Positions 12,511 to 24,708 of a stretch of DNA of 64,000 nucleotides are shown here, one piece after another. Position numbers and translations under genes: made by a program. The notes under the pieces were generated by a model, which saw nothing but the letters and a program-made list of their open reading frames with translations, made no database searches and had not been told where the DNA came from. This stretch comes from Echinometra lucunter (lineage: Eukaryota > Echinodermata > Echinoidea > Camarodonta > Echinometridae), in assembly GCA_029962745.1 (NCBI GenBank), contig CM057156.1, positions 28,152,731 to 28,216,730 on the forward strand. The letters run 5' to 3'. Position 1 is the stretch's first letter, and each line of letters opens with the position of its first letter.

Positions 12511-13800
12511 TTACTTTTGCTAGCGAGCAAAAATAACCACTTCTTGCCTTAAAAAGAAGTCTTTAAATATTAGATGGTTTTAGGGGCCTATATCATGTAC
12601 ACCTCCTCTGCAGAATTCCAGGATCGCCGTACAACTCATTGCAAATATATGATATTCAGGCATCTGCTGCTGGAATAAGAGTAATTGCTGATCGAAAATA
12701 TCTTGTTTTTAGATTTCATGAGGGAGAAAAATTGTTTTAAATACCAAGAACAGGTTCAAGTGCATTGGTACTCCCTTAATTCTCGTGATTTTAGTAGTGT
12801 ACAGTAATTTATCGGCATCTTCCGTTCTCACAGAGGGTATGACAGGAATAGAGTAATGGTCACAGGCCGTTATCTACTGAAAAGTCATCTATTTTAGGGC
12901 AACTTGCCACTCGAATCCTTGCAGTTATATACTTATATGACTGAAAAAAATTGTTTTAGTAGAATAGCATAAACATTGGATCTCTAGAGAGACAAGATGC
13001 AATTGTGTATAACAGGCATTGGTTGAGACAATAAAAATGCGAGCGAGCGCTTCCAAGTTTTTCCTTCACTTTCATTCCTCTTTTTCCTTTCTCTTTCCCT
13101 TTCCCTCTCGCATTTTTAACAGAATTATTTCTTCTTTAAAAAGTTGGGGTATGTTTGTACCCGCCATCCGCTCTCGAAGGGGGGGGGGGGTGGGAGGGGA
13201 GGGGTTTAGGCGCCGCCTTGATTTACGCCAGTCCTTCGCACTAGCTGGAAAAACGCCCTGAAAATACATTTATATCACTAATTCCTAATAGACTGACCTC
13301 CTTCGCACAAATTATGCCGAAACTAATGAACAATTTTAAGATTGAAGTGCTGTAATAAAAAGTTTTACCAAATGAAACAGATTTCAGGAATACATAATCT
13401 GAATATCATTTGAATTATTTCCATCACCGTGACCTTTTGAACAAGTCTGCAGTTACATAATCTATTAAAAATGATAACAAAATAGAAAAATGAAATCGAG
13501 GGGGACGATTCTCCTGAGGAAAAAAAAACACTGCAAGGAGGGGGCCACACACCCCCCTGTCCCCCGGGATCACCGCCTATCAGCCTACCTACCATGCCTC
13601 CTTCAATCCTCGTTAAGCTTGCTTTTAAGAAGACCTAGCGGATGATGTACATGCCTCAATGAGACGTACCCCCAAACATGTGAAATTATGGTCGTTATTT
13701 ATTTATCTTCATTTTGCGCCCTCCCCTCTCTGAGATTTCCTCTTGTCTGAACTGACAAAACTGACAGTTTTCCATTCATTCCTTTCAAACAAAAAAGATA

Positions 13801-14165
13801 ATCACAATAATGATATGATGTTCTGGATCTTTATAGCGCCTATTACATCTCACTTATGTCTTAAAGCGTTAAACAGAAATATCATTACGCCGGTCATCGG
13901 ATTCAGGCTCGCCCGCACACAATGTATGCACCTTCTCCACTCCCTATAGGAAGCATTCCAACCAGGCGCCTTTGCAGGCACTCACAATGCCAAACAAATC
14001 ACAATACTTACGCATCCTACCGGTACCCACTCACTTAACACCTGGGTAGAGAGTGGCAATTGTAGATTCATATCTTGCCAAAGCGCATTAGTGCTGCGGC
14101 AGAGATTCGAACCCCGCACCTTGTGGTTCAAAGTCCGGAGACTTAGACCACCTGTAGAGAGGCCG

Positions 14166-14166
<1 letters not shown>
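13801..14166 (-). mobile_element. tRNA-derived SINE, minus orientation
   Basis: Read on the minus strand, a tRNA-like head (about 14160-14090) has a B-box-like GGTTCGAATC. A roughly 250-bp body follows, sharing long stretches with the SINE at 30983-31366, for example the CACTTAACACCTGGGT segment and the GCACAATGCCAAACAAATCA block as read on the plus strand. The far end has ATAGCGCC near 13840. The adjoining (GA)n tract at its 5' side may have grown after insertion. Confidence 0.7.
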
Positions 14167-14168
<2 letters not shown>

Positions 14169-14260
<92 letters not shown>

Positions 14261-14273
14261 CGCGAGAGAGAGT
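14169..14273. repeat. (AG)n microsatellite
   Basis: About 44 uninterrupted AG units are followed by a short GCGCGCG interruption and more AG. The long Arg/Glu and Ser/Leu open frames across it are artefacts of the repeat. Confidence 0.95.
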
Positions 14274-15071
14274 TCTACAAAGGTATTTTCTTCCAATCAG
14301 GCTCATTACATAACACCTTCATTGCCGGTAAAAGATCATAGGTGTTGCATAATTGCTATGATTACGTCGATCGGTACACCTTGGAGTTTGGTCCTACAGA
14401 CGTCTTTAGGTAAAACCGTGATTAGAAAAGCTTTTAAAATCATGGTAGCCAAGAAAGGCTGGCACTGCAAAAAAGGCGATGAAGGAGAAACAGAAGTGTG
14501 GTAAGTCTGTGCCTGATTTTTTTTTAATACTCATGGGAATTTATTTAGTAACCTGGTGTAGTAACAAAAAGAAAATGAATAATTAATCCAGTAAGCCTGG
14601 AAGAGTCGAAACCAACGAGTCAATAGAATCAACAAAGTTATTGCTTGGGTTTTCTGCCGAAATTCCCAGACACAATACACCGGGAAAGTGTATTGAAAAC
14701 TGGAATGGGCATCACCTATTAATCAACAGAGCTTCCCCTTCATTTCAACCATTAGATAACGTCATTAACCTAGGCAATTATGCTTAAGATAGAAAAAAAT
14801 GATAGATATTGTATAATATTTAATCTGTAAAGCGCTGTAGACATCGAAGATGTATAGGGCGCTTTGAAAATCGAGATTAAAATCATTTTATTATATCAAC
14901 ATTGTTAAGGTTACTATTATCATTAGTATTGTTTATCATCATCATCATTAAAGGTATGGCAGGTGGCTGAAAACCTGAATTTGAATTTAGAATATGAATA
15001 ATCAAGCTTAAGATAAAGTCATCAGAGCTTAGATACCCATACATACCCGTACATGAACATGTCGGCCTATA

Positions 15072-15942
15072 CCGAGTGTCTTTAAAAAAAGTTGACAGTT
15101 TTGAAAATTCTCCAAAATAAAACTTAGAAACATTTTAGGGATATTTTCATATATTATGTAGATTGCTGTATGTTTCTTCTATCATATGACACCAAAAAGC
15201 ATGAAAATGTCTTGCATGGGTGAGCACTGACCACTTTTATAAAGGGTATGGAAGTCAGGTTGCGCAGGAATTGGCTGATGTAAATTTTCAAGACATATTT
15301 TTTTACTGAAAATTCTCAAAAAAAAATCACCAAAAGTGTGCACCAGATTAATTGATGTCAATTTAACAATGCAAAAGTGCCTTCTAACAAGCTTGGCTGC
15401 TTCGCTCCCTCGCTTGTGTGTTTCTTCGAACATTTTAAGTACTCTTGCCCTCCCCCCCCCCCGGAAAAAAAAAATTGCGTACGGACATGCTCTCCCCACA
15501 ACCTGTACTATCGTATCATCTCATCAAGAACTCCAAACAATACCGCTAAGGTTACGACGCTGAACATCAATAATCCCATTGTGGTTGAAAATGTAATGCA
15601 TCTCATGCATAAACTTTTGATCACATAAAAATGTCACACACAGCACAACTCATACCCATCATGCCTTATCTTAACTTCATAAGACCATTAGCAATTTCTA
15701 AGCTAGGGGACTCCTCACATCAGCCAAAATGGACAGCCAACTTCTGCGCAACTGAATTTTCATACCGTTACGATAGAGGCCGAGCTCATCCATGCATTAA
15801 ATTTTTCAGACTTTTTGGTGTCATTATGATAAAAGAAACATTCAGCGATCTATATAAATTTACATTAACTATCCTGAAAATGTTCCTCATTTTTTTCATT
15901 AGGGAGACTTTTCAAAACTGTCGACGTTTTTTAGACACTCGG
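15072..15942. mobile_element. 871-bp TIR element with long inverted ends
   Basis: The left end CCGAGTGTCTTTAAAAA pairs with the right end (reversed: CCGAGTGTCTAAAAAACG). Imperfect complementarity runs about 220 bp inward, including GTTGACAGTTTTGAAAA and GACACCAAAAAG on both arms. TA flanks each side (15070-15071, 15943-15944). There is no transposase frame. The interior has a poly-C run and a CTTCGCTCCCTCGCTTG motif shared with other repeats here. The superfamily is uncertain; a TA target would fit Tc1/mariner-like elements. Confidence 0.65.
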
Positions 15943-16358
15943 TAGTGACCAGTGTGGACCACGTGACCTGACACAATCTCTGAGAAATAAAATCTGTGTA
16001 CTGATCAACAACACTACTGTTAGAGGCGCCTATCCCATACCATTCATGTACGGATTATGTAATAGGTCATCACAAAGCGGATGGACAAAGCTGGACTTTT
16101 CGAAAGTCTTTGCGGTTATGTTACATAAGTCTTTCCTTTTGGGGGCTTTGAACTAAATTATCTTATAGTGAATAGCCACAATCATACCATATGCAGAGGG
16201 AAAACCAACCCCATATCATGATTTTTTATTATAATTTAATTGACTGAATTATTACCTCTTCGTGATATGCCTGAAACCTTTTGACTCCACGAACTTTATT
16301 TTCCTTCCCTATGATACCATGACTATTCCAGTGCAATAGGAGTGGTCTTGGGAATCAT

Positions 16359-16397
16359 TACCCCCCCCCCCCCCCCCAAAAAAAAAAAAAAAAAAAA
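16359..16397. repeat. Poly-C/poly-A homopolymer junction
   Basis: A run of about 17 C followed by about 20 A. It may be the remnant of a repeat end; copy length is unreliable in such tracts. Confidence 0.8.
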
Positions 16398-17580
16398 TCT
16401 TATCTCCTTCAAAATTCTTCACTTCGCAGGTTAACTTTCCACATCCTGTGCTATAAATAACGCAGTCTGTGTATAGTGTTCCGCAATACAATAACCTATT
16501 CAAATCGAATTTTGAGAATGCCCGGAGAGGGTCGGTCCACAGAACTATAATCATGATAATCGTTATGTGGGTCGGTCCAATGGGTCCCACAGACTGCACC
16601 CTTTCTTTATGATTATACTTGCAGGGCTTCTTCCTAGCAACTTTGAAGACTGTTGGCAAATAATGTAAGTTTAGGCCTTATGTAAAGGCTTAACGGCTCA
16701 TTCTTAGTCTACTCCGAGACACCAATGGCTTCCAAGCTAGAGTAAAGGTCCAAGGGATTTATTAGAGATTCCAAATAGCTGTCATTTTAAGATTATCGCT
16801 TGCAATATTTTTAGCTGTCGTCGATCGAATGGAAAGAAAAATCAGTGGCCTAGAATATAGGGGAACATGGAGACTAGAACAAGTCTTAAATTTGAATCTA
16901 TATCGACATTAAATTTTTCCAGAGATTGATTCATGAGGGGGGGGGGGGGATGTATCTTCGTATAATTGTCACAATAATTCATTTTCCAGTATGTCTTCAA
17001 ACAGCCAGTGGATGGCAGGGAGGGGTTGCATAACTTGAAATACCTGTTTTTACCTTGTTTGTAATGGATATATTCGCCACCGATATGGAAAAACAACTGA
17101 GAACCCTCAAGCATGTAGATAAAAACTTAGAAATATCACCATTATCTGACTTTGATTTACCTTTACCTTTATCGCAAATACAAGAATGCTAGGTAGCAGT
17201 GACTGTCAAGGTTGCAGGTCTATCTTCATTTCAGCTATGTACAGTACATACCTGATTCTCATCTGTATTTCAGTGGAATTAATCGTCCATATTCGTAAAA
17301 GGGACGAATGTCCATGTCCATTTTGATTGACATCACAAGTCATGTATAATCACAATCAGTCTTATATTTTCTTTAATGAACGAAAAAAGTAGATTCGGAA
17401 GTGAAGATTCAATATATTGTTTCTTTTTTCCCCAAAATTCCAAATAAATATAGCCCTTGATAGAGCGAAGATACACATGTATCTGATGAAAATGAAACAA
17501 AAATTACAAACCCCAGTCACACCTATATGAGACCGGCACGAAATCGGCACCAGACCGACATCAAACCGATATCACACCGG

Positions 17581-17777
17581 GATGCCGTGGTCCGGCGGTC
17601 TAAGGCGCTTTACTGGAGTCGCCTGTGTCGGGAGTTCGATTCCTGGCACGACATCTATGCCCATGAGCAAGGCATTTTTATCTACATTGCCCTTTTATAG
17701 TAGGCCCTACGTCAAATAAATGAGGTGCTACAGGCATATTGATACCAATGTGTGCATGTGTGTTTAAAAAAAAAAAA
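17581..17777 (+). mobile_element. tRNA-derived SINE, plus orientation
   Basis: The tRNA-like head 17583-17653 has an A-box-like TGGTCCGGCGGT and a B-box GTTCGATTCC (17634-17643). A short body with CATGAGCAAGGCATTTT follows, ending in a poly-A tail (17766-17777). The head is too diverged, and is followed by the SINE body, to be a functional tRNA gene. It inserted into the minisatellite around it. Confidence 0.75.
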
Positions 17778-17787
17778 TCGACACCAG

Positions 17788-17917
17788 GGCCCCGTAACAC
17801 AAAGCTTAGGGACTGATCGTACAATGATTTTTTGCAATTGATTGCACATCGTGGTCAATGCAATCAATCGCAAAGATCAATCGTACGATCAATTGCTAAG
17901 CTTTGTGCTACGGGGCC
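17788..17917. mobile_element. 130-bp MITE with CAG target duplication
   Basis: The left terminus GGCCCCGTAACACAAAGC and the reversed right terminus GGCCCCGTAGCACAAAGC differ at one base. CAG flanks both sides (17785-17787, 17918-17920). The foldback runs through the GATCGTAC stretches. It lies inside the minisatellite just downstream of the SINE tail. Confidence 0.78.
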
Positions 17918-19432
17918 CAGATCGACACCACACCGACACTAGAACGGCAACAGCTCGACACCAAACCGATATCACACCGGCAACAGACTGACTAACAGAC
18001 CGACTCAAGACCGGCAACTGAACAAAAATAAACTTTCATTTTACACTGAACGGCGAGCGAAGGAATTTGGGGGAAAAAATGGGGGTCCGTCTAGCTGTAA
18101 CACTGCTCAGACGTAAGAACCGGACCTATTTCACTGCTTATCGGAAAAGAAAAGACCCGGAGAAAAGAAAACCTTCTTTCGTTTACCTGCCGTCAACAGG
18201 AGACTTTTCTTTTGTGTCAGTTTTCAGTGAAAGTTGGGCTTTTCTGCCGGAACTTACTTAGCTTATGTCAATCTTATGAGCTTAATGAAACTGACGCAAT
18301 CAGTTAAGTGTGTCTTTGTATTAGGGTGAGATGTAAAGGGGCAGCTGGTCTAGGAAAACAGACGCTGTTTGATGAAAACTAAATCTGAACCTAGTGATAA
18401 CCGGGAGTGATAAGAGGTTCTCAGCAGCTGTACTGCTTTTGCATGCTATTTTTTCTCTTATCAAAGAAATGCACTACTTTCTAAATAATAAGTATTCATA
18501 TTTCATGTGATGTATCTTTTAACCTAAAGTCTCTAGTTGAATGTTGAAAGCTGAAATTTAAGAAGACATCGACCTATCGGGGTGTATGGGGGGGGGGGAG
18601 TACTAAGAAAATACCAAATTGAGACAGATACAATAGGGTCCTGGAAATGAAATGAAAGTAAATGCAATTTACATAAATGTTAAGATTCATTTAAAGCGCT
18701 TAAACCAAGGAAACGGGCAAGGAAACCACAATGCGGATGATTCTCTCGAATGATTTTGCCACTGATAGAAGAAAGGGCCTTATGATGCAACTATGGAGAG
18801 CGTGCTCTTATTCCATGTTACGTAACAAGGGCATAATTGAGATTTTATTTTTAAAACGTCTTTCGTATCCATGCATCAGTCGCGCTTGCAAGGATTCAGC
18901 GACGTTGTTGGTTTACTTTGGTAAACAGATACCAATCATCATCCTAACAATCCAGGGATAGAATTCGAAGATGGTTAACACTTTCTGTTCTCCTGCGATT
19001 GGTAGAAGATCGGGAGTGTCCTCCGTGTCAGAAAAGGAAACTACTGGGGACATTTTTAGACGCCTTTAGGCTTGACACGGATTTTAATTACAGTGACTTT
19101 CTCCTCCTTTTGGTGAGTTACGTTACCAAGACAAGTGAGAATTTGAATAGAAACTGTGTGATACATACTTCACTCTTTGTCGTTTGTAATAATGCGATGA
19201 ATATGTATTATCAGTCTTGATGACAGTTTAATAGCTTATGATTAATATTTTCTTTCTTTTAGAAATTGAATTGAACCATGGAGATCTATACAATCCTAAG
19301 ATCGATAACAAATTAGAAAAAAACCTTAAGTATTAATATAATTTTTTTAAAATTATTTTTTTCATTTCCTCTCGATGGTGTGACGAAATTAAAATCATCG
19401 AAACGATTGACTGAAAAAAGAAGGAGGAGGAG

Positions 19433-19509
19433 AAAAAGAAAAAGAAGAAGAAGAAGAAGAAGAAGAAGAAGAAGAAGAAGAAGAAGAAGAAGAAGAAGAA
19501 GAAGAAGAA
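19433..19509. repeat. (GAA)n microsatellite
   Basis: About 24 GAA/AAG units with a short impure 5' flank. Confidence 0.95.
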
Positions 19510-20379
19510 ATACCTGTATAATTCAAACATAAATCTCATTGTATATATATATTCCGCATTTGTATGTTAAGACTCACACGTTTCTTTAGTTACAAATCAC
19601 TGCTATATTTCACTATTCTAAATCTTTACTGATTATGCTTTTATCGTAGGCTAAATATGACAGTATAATTGGTCTTGCGACCTTTGTCAAATACTTTCGA
19701 ACATAATAAACTGAATGTCACTGCGTTAAAAAGAAAAGCTTTCTTTAAGATGAAAAAAAAAAAGATATTCTGTTTCTTATATTTTACTGCCGGACTGCAA
19801 TTTCATAATGTTCGAGCCAAAATCTTCAAATAAGTATCGAGGTAAATACCATACTTCTATGACACACCCTGAATTTTTTTCCTCGTTAAAAAACATATCG
19901 GTTGAAAATGCATCTGAATGTATCTTCGGGGAGAAAAAGACGGAAAATAATTGGCGCCGATTTGCATATACACCGCTGTCCACATGGAAGGGAGGAGGCC
20001 TACAGTGGTAAATACACAATACGTCATGCATGCATTGCAGTTCCCTCGACTTCAACCCATACACAAAACACATATTGCGTGAGTTAAGCGGGTAACCAAT
20101 GGTTCGCTATTTGCTCCGAAGTCATTCGCTTAGACTTGTGCTATCCATTGCATGCTTTGTTCGAAATGGAGTTGATTGACGACGACTTGTTGGTAAGGTA
20201 AACTGTGAGGTGCCATGTGTTACCACATGGGTTTGAGAAAATCTACTCTCTTGCGGGATACAGACAACAGATAAATTTTGTTTCGTTTTGTTTTTGTTTC
20301 TGTTTTCAAAATGTAGGGAATAATGAAACACAGACAGCGGAAAAGCATCTGATGTGCAAATTTCTTTTTCTATGCTTCT

Positions 20380-20590
20380 TTTTCCATCTACTCCCTCCAA
20401 CTATCCCATCTCCTTCTTCTTTCTCCCGCATTCATGTTCCCTTTCTTTTTCCCCTTTCTCCCCTATTTCCTCCTCTTCTTGCCAATTCTCCGCCTTTCTA
20501 TTTACTATTTTTCCTCTTTCCCTGTCGCATGCCCTCCCAATATTTCGGTCTCTGCCCTCGAGTCTCTCTGTCTGTCTCTCTCTGTTCTAC
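20380..20590. repeat. Pyrimidine-rich low-complexity tract
   Basis: A C/T-rich stretch of about 200 bases upstream of the sulfotransferase gene. Its open frames are Ser/Phe/Leu/Pro-rich artefacts. Confidence 0.7.
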
Positions 20591-20805
20591 TTTTATGTTT
20601 AATATTCTATATTTCATTTGAACTAGATACTAGTCAGTTTCCAAATCCATTTCTCATATTTTCAATTGGCGCCTTTCCAGTTTATGGTGAAGGGGGCATT
20701 TTTGTTAAATCCATGTACTTCCTTTTTATGATATTATGTTAAACTATAATGGAAGCAAATAGTAATATTACATCATTATATCTTTCTGGCGTTTTCCACT
20801 TACAG

Positions 20806-20838
20806 CCCTGAGCAGACGACTCCACTGTCCATCTCGCT
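20806..20838 (+). other. Candidate 5' UTR exon start of the sulfotransferase
   Basis: TTTTCCACTTACAG ending at 20815 is a good 3' splice site 24 bases before the ATG. A matching 5' UTR exon could end at the donor TTG/GTAAGG (about 20192), but nothing confirms the pairing. Confidence 0.35.
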
Positions 20839-22805
20839 ATGAAGCCGGTTGCCAAGGAGACTGTGGTTGTTCATCTTCCTCTCTCTGACGACATGGCACC
20901 TAGTCTAAGACCAGTATTCCTAGTTCGAATCTTCATCACACTCATCTTTATCTTCTCTGTCAGTTCCCTGCTCTATACCACTACGCAGCTAAACACACCG
21001 CAGCTAAACACACCGCGTTCAAGTAGAGGTAGGCTCTTTTTATTTTTTTTCCTGTTTGATAAACGTTTAAAAAATATATTATGATTAGAGATTTCATTCA
21101 AATGAATAATTATAAGAACAAAAATATACAAATATATATACAAATCATTCTTTTTGTCATAACATTATGATAAGGTTAAATATATATTAAAATCAATGAT
21201 CAGTTCAGAAAAAATGGAATAAAATCATTTATAAAATAGGACAAGGAGACTGCAGCAAAAGAACACAAATGTAATTTTCGTCGACGCGACATTTGCTCCC
21301 AGTGCGATAATTGCTCCCGTCTTAATTTCTACGAAGATATAGGGTTAGGTGTTGGTTCAGAATCATGCGAGGATAAGGACTGTGATTGTAATGTTAGGTT
21401 TTATAACGCTAGGTTTTTTTTTTAACGTGCAGATTTTCTATGGAAGAAATAATCATGGAACCGTAGGCCTAATTTTCTATTTACTTACAGTAAGTCAATA
21501 ATATAATAATAAAAAGTTAAATTATGTTTTGTTAAAGATTATTATGAATAGTGAATGCACCTTCGTACTTTCAAAAGCAGCACTTTAATTTTCCTTTTCT
21601 TTGTTGCAGCAACGAGAGTGGCCAGAACAGGGTCATCGCAACTAGAACACTCTGCTGACGGCAGCCAGTTAAACATCTCAAACAAAATTCAACTCCGACA
21701 CAACGTAACACATCAGCTACCTCAAATTAGTATCCATAACAACTCAAGACCAGGAATCCCAAGAAAACTCGAGAGAAAAGATGTTACGTTCGTTTTAGCA
21801 AGAAGTTACTCCAATCGGAACAACACAAGTCAGTATCTTCACCCTCAAGGGAACGAAAAACCAAGAACTCTGGAAGACGAGCATTTCATCCTGGTGGTTC
21901 CTCAGCGGGCGAAGATCATTCGCCAGAAGGCATTGATGAGGCAGGAGATGAGGGCAATGACAAGGACATGGGAACAGACACAGAAAGCACGTCAAAAGCT
22001 TGTGGCGGATATTTGCAAAAAGCGACCCGAACTCCACAACGGGACCTTGAACCGTATTGTCCGAGCCAACAGAACGAAACTCTCACATTTTCTTGTAAGT
22101 GATCGTTTCAAAGTCATCTTCATGGCTGTTCCAATGGCAGCGTCCAATTTCTGGAGAGGTGCATTCAAGCAGCTGCCTTTGCCTGGATCGAAAAATGGCG
22201 CTTCGAGTGTAAGGGATGAATTGGAAGCTCTGAGCAATTACGACGAATCGGGAATCCGCCGTCGTTTGCGGGAGTATAAAAAGTTGCTTTTTGTACGGGA
22301 CCCTTTCGCGCGTCTTGTGTCTGCCTACCGCCGAAAATTTCTCTCCCCTTCTGCGTATTCCAAGCAGTATGAAAGCATTGTGGCGGAGACATACCGACAA
22401 TGGAACACTGGAGCCGATTCCAGCAAAACATCGAATATAAGTTTCCAAGAATTCGCTTACTTCGTAGAAGATTCACGAGACGACATTTTCGATAGTCTCT
22501 GGCAGCCGATGTCCAAGTTGGCACTACCATGCGAAATCAAATACGATTTCATCGGTAAGCTTGAAGAAGGATCGCTGGAATTTAACAACATGCTTAAAAG
22601 CGCGAAAATACATTCCCTTGTCAAGTATAAACCGTGTGATAACACCCACAGTCATAATGGATCCATTTATGATCGGTATTTCTTACAATTATGGATAAAT
22701 CAGATAAAACGTCTCTACCTGAAATACGAAGATGATTTCTTAATGTTTGGATATTCAATACCTAATTATATGCATCCTTGGGTATTTGGAGGATTTTCCG
22801 TTTGA
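20839..22805 (+). CDS. Carbohydrate sulfotransferase (HNK-1ST/C4ST family), type II Golgi protein
   Basis: Two exons, 20839-21028 and 21610-22805. The first ends AGAG/GTAGGC in phase 1, and the second starts after TTGTTGCAG in matching phase, giving 461 residues. Residues 1-25 are cytoplasmic and about 26-46 a membrane anchor, as in Golgi type II transferases. A Ser/Asn-rich stem with several N-glycosylation sequons follows. The catalytic domain shows a clear 3'-phosphate motif LLFVRDPFARLVSAYR (about 289-304), YDFIGKLEEG, and the family C-terminal YLKYEDDFLMFGY. The 5'-phosphosulfate loop at about 235-246 reads MAVPMAASNFWR, where family members usually carry PK(A/V)(G/A)CT/S; the lysine is Met here. 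The enzyme would transfer sulfate from PAPS to a glycan (GalNAc or GlcA type), but the acceptor cannot be told. A likely acceptor site at 20806-20815 just before the start suggests a 5' UTR exon upstream. Stem residues QLNTP are tandemly duplicated. Confidence 0.9.
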
Positions 22806-23040
22806 GGAGATTCCTTTTTGTCATAAATGTTTCGTTTTATGATATGCATGTATATGCTCTGAAATAGTCACGGCCATTCACAGTTTTGTAGTAGGACAAT
22901 GTTTAACATGTTTAATGTTTCTGGACAATGTATGCAATCTTGTCTTTTTCAATCTTTCTGAGTATCTATCTTACGCAGTGGTGATTGATTCAGAATAGTT
23001 ATTCTCAGAAGTAGGTTTGATAGTAACAAATAGTTCTACC

Positions 23041-23205
23041 ATAGTGGCGTAGCGAGGATTTAATTTTAGGAAAGGGGGCTGGTAGTGCATGAGAACGCGA
23101 AGTGCTCTCCACAGGAGGTGGAGGGGTTCAGGGAGGGGTTTAACCCCTAACATGAGAAGCGCGGAAGCTCCGATGTTTCTTTATCTTTCCTTGTCTGCTC
23201 GGTCA
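23041..23205 (+). repeat. Fragment of the GGCGTAG-ended repeat family
   Basis: ATAGTGGCGTAGCGAGGATTT is followed by GAAGCGCGGAAGCTCCG-like sequence that also occurs, in the opposite orientation, near 10520 and 10888. No paired right end was found. Confidence 0.5.
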
Positions 23206-23859
23206 TGGAGTAACCTGGTTGAGGCTTGCATATTCAATACTTAGTTTTGTTGACAGCAATCTACAGCAAACAATCTTTGAAGAATACTTCTTGATAAAAG
23301 ATATTCTTGTAACTTATAACCGTGATAATAATGGGCAGCCTATGCTCCTCCATGTTGGACTAAAATTCCAAACAGAAAATTTTCAAAGTGAAACTTTGCT
23401 TTGCTTGATATCATAAACAGCTTATAGAAGACCGTTTTATTATGACACATGTGGAAATCACTTTATCACCATTATTGTTGTTTTCCGTATTTGATAATCA
23501 GTAATCAATACTAACCTTAAACTTTCTTATCTTGCAATATCAGTATAGTTGGTGTTTAGTGCAATCTAGTTGATATTTGCATTAAACGAAGTTCAAATGT
23601 AAAAATAACAGCGAAGTTTACATAAGTTTGTTTCTTAACATGAGCATAGCTAGTAGTAGCAGTGAGCTTTATTTCCGTTGTACTTTTGATTTTTTTCTAA
23701 GAATGTTAAAGAAGAGACAAAAAGCAAAACGGCAGTAGGTTTAGTTACGCTTCAAGCATGTTAAACATCACCATTATTTTGCAAGGGATCACGCAGGGAC
23801 AATTTTATTGTGGGACATTTGGAGAATCTTTAATGTGGTTAGCAAAAAATGAATTACAT

Positions 23860-23892
23860 TTCATCATCATCATAATCATTATTATCATCATT

Positions 23893-23927
<35 letters not shown>

Positions 23928-23930
23928 TAT
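23860..23930. repeat. (ATC)n microsatellite
   Basis: About 23 ATC/ATT units. Confidence 0.95.
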
Positions 23931-24379
23931 CCCCACCACCATCACCATAATTACTCTGGCTGTACTATGTCAGACTTTGCTTCAGTCACATTGTATTCAG
24001 TCACGGTTATATTAAGCGTTATTCACCTTAGATTGTGAAAGAGATCACGGAAGTTTCTTACCTGTAAATGCGAAAGTTGATTTCTTATCGCGTTGCTGAT
24101 GGAATTTCATGAAAAAAACATCAAACAGACAAAAATCAACTCTTTTAGATATGTACTGACGGTCCTTTGTTTTGTTTTTGTTTCATTTGGTTCTTGTGTA
24201 TATGTTATGTATCAGCTTATAACACGTATTGGATATGTTTATGTGGAATGCAACTTTTTTATTTTATTAAATTGCTTTTCATTAAGCAATTATACCTCTA
24301 ACAAATCAGTCAAGTGGTTTTGTGACACATGAGTATTTCCAAAACGTGTAAGATGAGCAAAAGCCTATTTTTCCGCTTT

Positions 24380-24538
24380 CCGCTATGAAGAGAAAGAGGG
24401 AGAGAGAGTGAGAGAACGAGAGAGAGAGAGAGAGAGAGAGAGCACGAAAGAGAGGGAGGTATAAGGGGGGGGGGGGGAGACTGGGCAAATCCAAATTAAG
24501 TACCACGTCCCAAAGCAACCATATGCAAGTATGTGATG

Positions 24539-24602
<64 letters not shown>
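24380..24602. repeat. Compound (GA)n, poly-G and (TA)n repeats
   Basis: (GA)n at 24396-24442, a G run near 24466-24478 and (TA)n at about 24538-24601. A second (TA)n with CA variants lies at 24848-24892. Confidence 0.95.
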
Positions 24603-24603
<1 letters not shown>

Positions 24604-24708
24604 GCAATGTGTGCACAACCCATTAACATGATTGGCCATGTCTTGTATAATGACATGTAAAATGAAAGACGCAAGACAGCGAAGGACGTAGCTGTATATT
24701 CCACTTTT

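Larger units (their letters stand above)
17520..18015. repeat. Degenerate minisatellite (CCGAYAYCANAC-type units) interrupted twice
   Basis: Short 10-12 bp units such as GACCGACATCAA, ACCGATATCACACCGG and ACCGGCAACAGACTG occur at 17520-17580, 17778-17787 and 17918-18015. They are separated by a SINE (17581-17777) and a MITE (17788-17917). Removing both insertions restores one continuous tract. Confidence 0.65.

Noticed and set aside
14091..14504. Arg/Glu repeat protein (and similar frames at 28509 and 33425)
   Set aside because: Translation of a (GA)n microsatellite with no splice or start context.
17583..17653. Functional tRNA gene
   Set aside because: Boxes are present, but the acceptor stem is poor and the sequence continues into a SINE body with a poly-A tail.
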